Positions 9,135 through 16,646 of a stretch of DNA of 61,303 bases are shown one piece after another. The stretch comes from Alistipes sp. (GTDB lineage Bacteria; Bacteroidota; Bacteroidia; Bacteroidales; Rikenellaceae), in contig JAFZEX010000029.1 of NCBI GenBank assembly GCA_017560425.1, positions 1-61,303 of the forward strand. Reading direction: 5' to 3'. The notes beneath the pieces were generated by a model, which was not told the origin of the DNA, did not search any database, and worked only from the letters and a program-made list of their open reading frames with translations. The position numbers and the translations under genes were made by a program. Position 1 is the first letter of the stretch; each line of letters opens with the position of its first letter.

Positions 9135-9773
9135 ATGATACGTCAAGAAGTTATAGAGTATATTGAGCGGGAGATTATCCCCCGTTACGACACCTTCGAC
9201 CCAGCACATAGGCGTGACCATGTGACAACAGTCATCGAGGCGAGCGTGCGCTATGCGAAGATATATGGCGTAGACGAGGAGATGGCATATGTCATCGCCG
9301 CCTACCACGACACAGGCTTGGAGTTTGGGCGCGAGAAGCACCACAGCGAGTCGAAGCGCATAATGCTCGAGGATGGCAAATTAAGAGAGTGGTTCAGCCA
9401 GGAGCAGATTGAGATTATGGCAGATGCTGCGGAGGATCATCGTGCATCATCGAAGGGCGAGCCACGCACCATATATGGACGCATCGTTGCCGAGGCAGAC
9501 AGAGTTATCGTTCCCGAGTCGATTATCCGCCGCACCATTCAGTTTACCCTAACACACCACCCCACACTTAGCCGTGAGGAGGGCTACGACCGCCTATTGG
9601 AGCACCTCGGCGAGAAGTACGACTACGGCGGATATCTACGCCTATGGCTACCCGAGTCGGACAACGCCCAGCGCCTCGAAGAACTCCGCCAAATAATAGC
9701 CAATAAACCACTGCTCAGAGAGATATACGAGAGGATATATCAGGAGGAGGTGATGGGTGCAAAGATGGGATAA
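9135..9773 (+). CDS. HD-domain phosphohydrolase
   Basis: A 212-residue HD-superfamily protein. Metal-ligand motifs are visible as RRDHVTTVI near residue 24, YHDTG near residue 55 and an EDH downstream. Such stand-alone HD proteins hydrolyse nucleotides or other phosphate esters; the substrate is unknown. The ATG at 9135 lies 1 bp after the stop of the M16 partner, so it belongs to the same operon. The 3' end runs into purine-rich word repeats. Confidence 0.75.
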   Translation: MIRQEVIEYIEREIIPRYDTFDPAHRRDHVTTVIEASVRYAKIYGVDEEMAYVIAAYHDTGLEFGREKHHSESKRIMLEDGKLREWFSQEQIEIMADAAEDHRASSKGEPRTIYGRIVAEADRVIVPESIIRRTIQFTLTHHPTLSREEGYDRLLEHLGEKYDYGGYLRLWLPESDNAQRLEELRQIIANKPLLREIYERIYQEEVMGAKMG

Positions 9774-9931
9774 ATGGGAGCGCTTCGCTTAATGGGATAG
9801 ATGGGAAGAGCGCAGAGATTATTAGACGATCATAATCGTCCGACATCATCTTAATGGTCTTAGAGGTCCTACAAGACCTATCAAGCAAAGCGCTCCAATG
9901 CCCTGCCCCCGTTAGTCAGCACCACGACCCC

Positions 9932-10059
9932 AATTTGTTGTTAGAAGGGTGCCGAGTGCTACACTCGGCAAAAATCCCGACGATGGGCTGTACTCAAAGT
10001 ACTGCTCATTGTCGGGATTTTTTGTTAGGGGACGCAATCGACCCCTTATCACAACAAAT
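9932..10059 (+). repeat. Dispersed palindromic element, copy 3
   Basis: The ends are AATTTGTTGTTAGAAGGG and CCCCTTATCACAACAAAT. The inner stem (9971-9988 with 10004-10021) is 18 bp with two G-U wobbles, at the same places as in copy 1, and a GTACTCAAAGTAC loop. A T-run follows, so it may terminate the HD operon. Its right end supplies the last codons and the stop of the leftward lipoprotein gene. Confidence 0.75.
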
Positions 10060-11641
10060 CAAAGAATTCGGAAGCTGGCGAACACTGCGACTTATCCAAT
10101 GTAAAGATCTCGCCGTAGTAGATTGGACTCATGTTACCCTCGCTATCCTCGGCAATACCCGCAAAGAGCATTGGAAGGTCGTAGTAGAGAGGCATGAGCT
10201 GTGTTGTGCCGGTTGGTGGGTAGAGAAGCAGATCCTCGAGGAATGCCTCCTCGCTATACTCATACTTCATCCAATCCTCGTACCACCAGAAATATACGCT
10301 ATCGGTAGGCGCAGAGGTCTTCATCTCGACAAGACCCATGCACTGACACTCCTCGGTCAAGTAGGCATACTTAGGGTTGAGTGCAGCAATCTCCTCGGCA
10401 TCGAAGAGCTTAACAAGCTCGATACTCTCGATGGCGATAGCACCCTCCTGGGCTGCTGCCGACGTGAAGTCGTAGCGGAAGAGCTGGGTTGTAGGCAGGT
10501 CGTTCTCAACGCCAAAGGCGAGCACGGTATACTCCGAGCTTGGCATCAAAGGCATAAGCTGCTCGCTCCAGCTACCACGGAACATTGATGGGAGGTAGTC
10601 GTTGATAAGCGCCAACATCTGCTCGTACTCATCCTCGTATGGGGGAATTTGGTTGCGACCAAGGAACACGCAAGCATACTGCTCGGTGTTGTTCGATGGT
10701 GTTACGGTAAGCTGCGCTGTATATGGCGTGATGTCGGTAACCTTAAGATCGATAGTAAGGTCGCTGAGCTTGACGCTCTCGGTAGTGAAGTTATATGCAA
10801 CGGGCACTGAGCAGAGCAGCGGCATCTGACCGTTAGACACAGCAAAAAGCACAACCTGGTAGGTGGTGTTGGGCTCGAGGCGCTGCTCGATGGTTGTCAC
10901 ACCCTTATGGCAGAACTCGCTTGGAGCGATACCCTGGTCGTTGATAAGTGGGTTAAACTCCTTAAATGCTCGGTTACGATAGTAGGCAACATAGTCATCG
11001 GTAAACTCCATGCCATCGTGCACAAAGTAGCGGTCGCTCTCGGGCACGATATAGCTATAATATAGGTTGTTGTAGCCGTTAGGATCAACATTGATAGATA
11101 CCCTATTACCCTCGACCTTGGTTTCTACATCAAACTTAACGTCGATAAGCTCAGGTGTAGTGGTCGTGATAACGACATAGTTTACAGGGGTTGTTGCCTC
11201 GTAGTACTCGCCATCGAAGTTCACGCCATAGCAATATACAACATACTCTGTGTCGGGGTATAGGTTGATAGCGCCATAGTTCTTCACCTCGCCCTTGACA
11301 AGCCAGCCCACAGCCTCGAGGAAATCACGCATAGGCATGTTATACTGCTCGGCAAGCTCGGTGAAGTAGATATAGTCGTCCTCAAGGAGCTCGTCACGAG
11401 TGTCGATGTTGTTCATCAAGAAGTGCTTCTTCTCGGACAAGAATACGATATACTCCATATCCTTATCCTCGGGGGTGATGTCTACACGCAACTGCGTATC
11501 CTGCGCCAAGATGTTCTCGAACAAGAACTCATTATTCTCGTGCGTAGGCTCATCGGGCACTACGGGAGTATCGGGCACGGAGCATGAGGCGAGGTGTGCA
11601 ACGCCCGCAAAAAGCAACAAATTGTATAAAAATCGTTTCAT
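10049..11641 (-). CDS. Lipoprotein with fibronectin-type-like repeats
   Basis: A 530-residue lipoprotein of unknown function. Residues 1-20 form an SPII signal with lipobox LASC, so it should be membrane-anchored. The body contains at least three beta-rich modules with 'YT-Y-V-V' strands (residues ~110-160, ~260-300, ~370-400) reminiscent of fibronectin type III folds. Its final residues (FDLL) and stop are encoded inside the right end of palindromic element copy 3, so the element has probably replaced the original 3' end. It is expressed from a -7 element at 11671. Confidence 0.65.
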   Translation of the reverse strand: MKRFLYNLLLFAGVAHLASCSVPDTPVVPDEPTHENNEFLFENILAQDTQLRVDITPEDKDMEYIVFLSEKKHFLMNNIDTRDELLEDDYIYFTELAEQYNMPMRDFLEAVGWLVKGEVKNYGAINLYPDTEYVVYCYGVNFDGEYYEATTPVNYVVITTTTPELIDVKFDVETKVEGNRVSINVDPNGYNNLYYSYIVPESDRYFVHDGMEFTDDYVAYYRNRAFKEFNPLINDQGIAPSEFCHKGVTTIEQRLEPNTTYQVVLFAVSNGQMPLLCSVPVAYNFTTESVKLSDLTIDLKVTDITPYTAQLTVTPSNNTEQYACVFLGRNQIPPYEDEYEQMLALINDYLPSMFRGSWSEQLMPLMPSSEYTVLAFGVENDLPTTQLFRYDFTSAAAQEGAIAIESIELVKLFDAEEIAALNPKYAYLTEECQCMGLVEMKTSAPTDSVYFWWYEDWMKYEYSEEAFLEDLLLYPPTGTTQLMPLYYDLPMLFAGIAEDSEGNMSPIYYGEIFTLDKSQCSPASEFFDLL

Positions 11642-11670
11642 CTTTTAGAAATTTTATCATTATCTAAGTG

Positions 11671-11678
11671 CAAAGATA
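11671..11678 (-). promoter_or_regulatory. -7 promoter element of the leftward lipoprotein
   Basis: Reverse-strand TATCTTTG matches TAnnTTTG, 29 bp upstream of the ATG. It is divergent from the RSH promoter. Confidence 0.65.
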
Positions 11679-11710
11679 GAAAAATTTGAGAGAGTTTGCT
11701 AAATTTTTAT

Positions 11711-11718
11711 TAAATTTG
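11711..11718 (+). promoter_or_regulatory. -7 promoter element of the RSH gene
   Basis: TAAATTTG matches TAnnTTTG, 29 bp upstream of the ATG at 11748. Confidence 0.65.
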
Positions 11719-11747
11719 CGGTAATTCCCAAATTAAGAGAAACCGCC

Positions 11748-13619
11748 ATGAAGGAGATTTACGAAGCCCGCATACAACAGAGCGTGGATCAGTTGTTCGA
11801 CTACATCAGAGCACACTCAACCCCCGAAGAGGTAGACCGCATATATCGTGCATACGAATTTGCACACGAGGCACACCGTGAGCAGAAGCGCAAGAGCGGT
11901 GAGCCATATATCATACACCCTATTGCCGTAGCCTCGATTGTTGCCCGTGAGCTGGAGCTTGGCGACAACCCCGTAATCTCGGCATTCCTGCACGACGTGG
12001 TGGAGGATACCGACTACACCGTGGAGGATATTCGTGAGCGCTTTGGCGACGACGTGGCATTCTTGGTGGATACCGTGACCAAGCGCAAGAAGAAGAGCTA
12101 TGAGCACTCGAAGCAGGTGGACAACTACCGTCAGATACTCGAGTCGGTGCACTACGATATTCGTGCATTGCTCATAAAGCTCGCCGACCGATTGCACAAC
12201 ATGCGCACACTCGACAGCATGCGTGCAGACAAGCAGATGAAGATTGCCGGCGAGACCGACTACTTCTACGCTCCACTTGCCAACCGCCTTGGACTATACC
12301 ATATCAAGACCGAGCTGGAGAACCTATCATTCCGCTATCGCTGTCCTCGTGACTATGCCGACGTGGAGCGCATGCTTAGCGAGGAGCGCACCATCGACCG
12401 ACCACGCCTTGAGCGTTTCACGGCGAAGATAAGCGAGATACTCGCCAAGGCTGGCATCGAGGCACGCACCGAAATACGCTATCGCAAACCATATAGCATA
12501 TGGCGCAAGATGCAGGCAAAAGGCTCTGATATTAAGCATGTTGATGGCAAGCTATATATTCGCATAATATATCCTAACAACGCTGAGTATAGCGAGAAGG
12601 CAATGAGCCTATGCATATACTCGGTGCTCACCGACATCTTCAAGGAGAAGCCAGGAAGCGTTGCCAACTACATCGACGCACCTAAAGAGAATGGCTACCA
12701 AAGTTTCCATGTGAAGCTGCTCGCCGAGCAGGGACGATGGGAGGAGGTACACATCTCCTCTGAGCGCATGGTGCGCAACTCACGCCTCGGCTGTGCCGCA
12801 GAGTGCAGCGAGGAGAATGTCAAGGCATGGCTCGAGAAGTTTAAGTCGATACTCCAAGATGTGGCATCCGACAAACAAGGCATGGAGTTTATGGACGGCG
12901 TGACGCTCACGTTCTACAACGACGACATCATGGTCTTCACGCCCAAGGGTCGTGGCGTGATTCTGCCTAAGGGAGCTACAGCCCTTGACTTTGCGTTTGA
13001 GATCCATAGCCAGGTTGGCGAGAAGGCTGTTTATGCACGCATCAACGGCAAGCTATCGTCGCTACGCACGGTGCTGCATCGTGGTGATTGTGTGGAGATT
13101 GGCACTGCCGACGACGCTAAGCCCGAGGCGGACTGGATAGATCATGTATCTACATATCGAGCTAAGCGCTACTTGCGTGGATATTTTGCAAATCTGCCAC
13201 GCTTAGAGCATGAGCGTTGCGAGAAGTGTAACCCACTGCCCGGCGACGAGGTTATAGGCTTCAAGGGCAACGACGGAGGCATCACACTACACAAGCGTGA
13301 CTGCCCCGTGGCTATACGCCTCGCCTCGCAGCATGGCGACTCGATTCTATCGCAGAGCTTCCCCGAGAATGAGGCATTCCTCTACCCTGTACGCATACGC
13401 ATCAAGGGCATCGACCGCTACCACCTCATGAGCGATCTAATAACCTGTATCACAGATAAGTTACACCTCACTATGTCGGCGCTATCAACCGAGAATATCG
13501 ACCGCATTGCAGTGTGCACTATCGACTTCTCGGTGCACTCGCTCCACGAGCTGCAACAAGCCATCGACAACATCTCTCGCATCGACGGCATCGACGAGGT
13601 TATGCGCATAAATTTTTAG
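11748..13619 (+). CDS. RelA/SpoT-homologue (p)ppGpp enzyme, hydrolase-competent, synthetase altered
   Basis: A 623-residue RSH protein, about 100 residues shorter than classic SpoT. The N-terminal HD hydrolase keeps its ligands: His57, HD 82-83, ED 86-87 and Asp147 in KLADRLHN. The synthetase domain is recognisable (YSIWRKMQ, KENGYQSFH), but the usual Asp before the IR dipeptide is Gly267 (Asp sits one place earlier), and the EIQIRT motif reads EVHISS. TGS (about 390-450) and C-terminal ACT (about 545-623) domains follow. I infer a (p)ppGpp hydrolase with weak or no synthesis. Confidence 0.85.
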   Translation: MKEIYEARIQQSVDQLFDYIRAHSTPEEVDRIYRAYEFAHEAHREQKRKSGEPYIIHPIAVASIVARELELGDNPVISAFLHDVVEDTDYTVEDIRERFGDDVAFLVDTVTKRKKKSYEHSKQVDNYRQILESVHYDIRALLIKLADRLHNMRTLDSMRADKQMKIAGETDYFYAPLANRLGLYHIKTELENLSFRYRCPRDYADVERMLSEERTIDRPRLERFTAKISEILAKAGIEARTEIRYRKPYSIWRKMQAKGSDIKHVDGKLYIRIIYPNNAEYSEKAMSLCIYSVLTDIFKEKPGSVANYIDAPKENGYQSFHVKLLAEQGRWEEVHISSERMVRNSRLGCAAECSEENVKAWLEKFKSILQDVASDKQGMEFMDGVTLTFYNDDIMVFTPKGRGVILPKGATALDFAFEIHSQVGEKAVYARINGKLSSLRTVLHRGDCVEIGTADDAKPEADWIDHVSTYRAKRYLRGYFANLPRLEHERCEKCNPLPGDEVIGFKGNDGGITLHKRDCPVAIRLASQHGDSILSQSFPENEAFLYPVRIRIKGIDRYHLMSDLITCITDKLHLTMSALSTENIDRIAVCTIDFSVHSLHELQQAIDNISRIDGIDEVMRINF

Positions 13620-13652
13620 CGTAACGAAAAGATAAAGAGATAGTTGCAAAGG

Positions 13653-13699
13653 ACAAAACGGCGGTTGGAACAAAGAGTAATACCCAACCGTCGTTTTGT
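13653..13699 (+). terminator. Terminator after the RSH gene
   Basis: A 16-bp stem, ACAAAACGGCGGTTGG with CCAACCGTCGTTTTGT, is followed by TTTTT. Confidence 0.85.
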
Positions 13700-13876
13700 T
13701 TTTTATGGGCGGGTAGATGGGGCGAATGGAAAAAATAGGGAGAATAGGAAAGATAGGATAAATGGGACGAATGAGATAAATGGGAAATTACCCATCAAGC
13801 GCAGCGTTACCCATCACCCCCATCAAGCTTTAGCGCCCCCATCGATCCCAGTCCCTGCCCACCTCAATCAGCACAC
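13700..13876. other. Gene-free purine-rich word repeats
   Basis: There is no coding frame of interest. The first half is a run of degenerate ATGGGA/ATAGGA words; the second is C-rich (ACCCATCA words). It abuts palindromic element copies 4 and 5, the same association seen at 1-204 and 9774-9931. Confidence 0.5.
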
Positions 13877-14005
13877 TATTTCTTGTCAGAAGGGGTCAGA
13901 TTTGGTGCCAAGTCGAAATTGACACGGATGGGGGGTGTACTTGGCGTACATCCCCATTCGGGGCAATGAGCTTGGTGCCGAAGATTGCGACTTATCACAG
14001 CAAAT
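13877..14005 (+). repeat. Dispersed palindromic element, copy 4
   Basis: It has the same end design (TTTCTTGTCAGAAGGGG to CTTATCACAGCAAAT). It is a near-identical tandem duplicate of copy 5, differing by one extra G in the inner G-run and by small changes near the right end. Confidence 0.75.
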
Positions 14006-14132
14006 ATTTGTTGTTAGAAGGGTGTATATTTGGTGCCAAGTCGAAATTGACACGGATGGGGGTGTACTTGGCGTACATCCCCATTCGGGGCAATGAGCTT
14101 GGTGCCGAAGATATGCCCTTATCACAACAAAT
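14006..14132 (+). repeat. Dispersed palindromic element, copy 5
   Basis: It has canonical ends. The inner stem is 15 bp (14053-14067 with 14073-14087), including two G-U wobbles and a 5-base loop. It lies immediately upstream of the promoter of the PPIase operon. Confidence 0.75.
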
Positions 14133-14175
14133 ACAATAATCTTCGTAGAAGATTCGTTTATCCATAGAAAAAGTG

Positions 14176-14183
14176 TATCTTTG
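14176..14183 (+). promoter_or_regulatory. -7 promoter element of the PPIase-SurA-OstA operon
   Basis: TATCTTTG matches TAnnTTTG but ends only 4 bp before the first ATG (14188) and 10 bp before the second (14194), implying a very short or absent leader. Confidence 0.6.
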
Positions 14184-14187
14184 CAAG

Positions 14188-15141
14188 ATGAATATGAAAA
14201 GAGCAATATATATTTTCTCGCTTATGGCTGCAATGGTGGCTGTGGCGTGTAGTAGTGGCGACTCGATTATTGGTCGCAACAAAAATAGCAAGGTGGTAGC
14301 AACGGTTGATGATAACGAGCTGATACTCGAAGATATACTTCGAGATATGCCCGAGGGATTGACCGGTGCCGACAGCATGACCTTTGCAAAGATGTATATC
14401 GACAACTGGGTGCTCAACCACCTAAAGTTGGCTCGTGCCGAGAAGGTGCTAAAAACACAAGAGGAGGTAAATCGCCTGGTGGAGGGCTATCGTCAGTCGT
14501 TAATCATGCGACAGCTCGACCAATATTATCTCGACGAGGAGCTCGACACCGAGATTACCGACGAGCAGATAAAGACACACTACAAACTCTACTCACAGCA
14601 GTTTACCATCGACCACGACAAGGTGAAGGGCATTGTGGTGCGTGTATCGAAGGATTTCCGCAACTCGTCGTCGCTGCGTGAGGCACTTGGCGAGGCATCG
14701 AAGAATGGCACACAGGAGATTAGCGCCATGGCAGAGAAGCACGACTTGCAGATTAGCGACCTTACGAGCGAGTGGGTGACATTCTCCGACTTTTTGAGCT
14801 ACCTGCCTACGGAGCGTACACGCAACTACGACAAACTGCTAACCAAGGGCAAGGTACAGTCGATGAAGGCTGACGACGTGACCTTCTACTTCACCATCAC
14901 CGACATCGTGGAGAAGGGCAGCAAGGCACCTATCGAGTCGGTTACTGAGGATATTCGTCGAATGATATATGCCGAGCGTCGAGGCCTTATCATCAAGCGC
15001 TACGAGGAGGAGCTAAAGCGTGAGGCCATGGAGCAGGAGCGCATAGAGATTGACAATGCCGAGATGATGCACGCCCTGGAGAGTCGTCCTAAGATCACCA
15101 CGGAGAGCATTGAGCTGGAAGATGTGCAGGAGAACATCTAA
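14188..15141 (+). CDS. Lipoprotein with SurA-like/PPIase-type N-terminal region
   Basis: A 317-residue lipoprotein with lipobox VAVAC near residue 20. It has the helical chaperone architecture of SurA/PpiC-type proteins (DNELILEDILRDMPEGLTGADS, then a long helical region), but no clear rotamase signature is visible. It precedes a two-rotamase SurA homologue and an OstA-like protein, a layout common in Bacteroidetes and linked to outer-membrane protein or LPS assembly. The start is ATG 14188 or 14194; the promoter nearly touches both. An upstream GTG at 14173 is excluded because it lies upstream of the promoter's end. Confidence 0.75.
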   Translation: MNMKRAIYIFSLMAAMVAVACSSGDSIIGRNKNSKVVATVDDNELILEDILRDMPEGLTGADSMTFAKMYIDNWVLNHLKLARAEKVLKTQEEVNRLVEGYRQSLIMRQLDQYYLDEELDTEITDEQIKTHYKLYSQQFTIDHDKVKGIVVRVSKDFRNSSSLREALGEASKNGTQEISAMAEKHDLQISDLTSEWVTFSDFLSYLPTERTRNYDKLLTKGKVQSMKADDVTFYFTITDIVEKGSKAPIESVTEDIRRMIYAERRGLIIKRYEEELKREAMEQERIEIDNAEMMHALESRPKITTESIELEDVQENI

Positions 15142-15212
15142 CGCTCAAACTAAAGAATAGCAGAAAAAAGATTGAACATTTAGATAAACCTCAATACAAA
15201 ATAGTTTGCACT

Positions 15213-16637
15213 ATGATTCGTAAGATTGCACTACTCATAGCCTTTGCGGCACTCACGCTAACATCGACAGAGAGTGTGGTGGCACAGCGCCGCCAGGTGA
15301 TGCTCGACAAGGTTGTTGCTGTGGTTGGTGGCTCGTCGATACTCTACTCCGAGGTGGAGGAGTATGCCGAGGCGCTTGTGGCACAATACCAGCAGATGGG
15401 CTACACATCGGAGCGTGACCCTATGCACGAGGCCCTGGAGGCACTACTTCAGCAGAAGCTACTCTACAACCAAGCCCTTTTGGACTCGGTGGAGATTAGC
15501 CAAAACGACGTAACAAACCGCATCGAGAGCTACCTTCAGTCGCTCATCGAGGAGGCTGGCGGAATACAGGCCATCGAGACACGTGAGCACATGCCTATCT
15601 TCAACTACCGTGAGATGCTACGAGCACGCTACGAGGAGCAGGCATATGCACAGGCATTGCAGCAGCAGATAATGAGCAAGGTATCAATCGTGCCTGGCGA
15701 GGTGGAGCGCTTCTACCGCAACATCGACAAGGATAGCCTTCCGATCATCGGCGAGCAGTATGTATATGCGCAGATTACCAAGTTCCCTGCATCGATGAAG
15801 GAGGCTAAGCAGCGTACCAAGGAGCGTCTGTTGGATATGCGCCAGCGTGTGGTTACGGGCGAGGCAAAGTTCTCGTTGCTTGCCCGCATGTACTCGGTAG
15901 ATGGCTCAGCAATGTATGGTGGCGAGATGCAGCCAGCGCCAGCGTCGGTATATGTACGTCCCTTTGCTGAGGCGTTGGAGAAACTTAAGCCTGGTCAGGT
16001 ATCGGAGATTGTGGAGACAGAGTTCGGCTTCCACATCATCGAGCTTATCGATAAGAAGGGCGAGCTATACCACTGCCGCCACATCCTTCTACGCCCAACA
16101 TACACCCACGAGGAACTTATGCAGCCAGCTCGACAGCTCGACAGCATAGCACGCCTCATACGCCTTGACTCGTTGTCGTTTGAAGATGCGGCACTACGCT
16201 TCTCGGACGATGCCTCGTCGAAGATGAATGGTGGTATTGTGTCGAACCACGACATACTCACACGTCAGGGCGTATACGACGGTGCACGCCTCACAGCAAC
16301 ACGCTTCCTCAGAGAGGACTTCGGCATGGACGGCGGCAAGGCTTTGGAGGACTATGCAGCGCTCATGCGCCTAAAGGTTGGCGAGGTATCGAACTCGTTC
16401 CAAACAACCGACTACATGGGTAATCAGATGAGCAAGATTGTGAAGCTCGTAGAGATCATACCACCCCACACCGCATCGCTCAAGGACGACTATGTACGCC
16501 TTGAGGAGATGGCGCTAAATCAGAAGCGTGAGAGATACTTCATGGAGTGGCTAAACAAGAAGATTGAGTCGATGTACATCTATATCGACCCCGAATTCCG
16601 CACGTGGGAGTTTGAGAATAAAAAGTGGATTAAGTAA
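15213..16637 (+). CDS. SurA-like periplasmic chaperone with two parvulin domains
   Basis: A 474-residue periplasmic protein with a signal peptide (residues 1-25, ending VVAQ). The SurA N-terminal domain (LDKVVAVVGGSSILYSEVEE) is followed by two parvulin-type rotamase domains, one ending in FGFHIIELIDKKGE (about residue 275) and a second starting at HCRHILLRP. It probably escorts unfolded outer-membrane proteins through the periplasm. It lies between the related lipoprotein and the OstA-like gene in one operon. Confidence 0.88.
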   Translation: MIRKIALLIAFAALTLTSTESVVAQRRQVMLDKVVAVVGGSSILYSEVEEYAEALVAQYQQMGYTSERDPMHEALEALLQQKLLYNQALLDSVEISQNDVTNRIESYLQSLIEEAGGIQAIETREHMPIFNYREMLRARYEEQAYAQALQQQIMSKVSIVPGEVERFYRNIDKDSLPIIGEQYVYAQITKFPASMKEAKQRTKERLLDMRQRVVTGEAKFSLLARMYSVDGSAMYGGEMQPAPASVYVRPFAEALEKLKPGQVSEIVETEFGFHIIELIDKKGELYHCRHILLRPTYTHEELMQPARQLDSIARLIRLDSLSFEDAALRFSDDASSKMNGGIVSNHDILTRQGVYDGARLTATRFLREDFGMDGGKALEDYAALMRLKVGEVSNSFQTTDYMGNQMSKIVKLVEIIPPHTASLKDDYVRLEEMALNQKRERYFMEWLNKKIESMYIYIDPEFRTWEFENKKWIK

Positions 16638-16646
16638 CCTCAAAAG

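Noticed and set aside
9854-10588. 244-residue open frame on the + strand
   Set aside because: It covers repeat copy 3 and runs antisense through the lipoprotein gene, which has a signal peptide, lipobox and promoter. The + frame has no promoter and no family resemblance.
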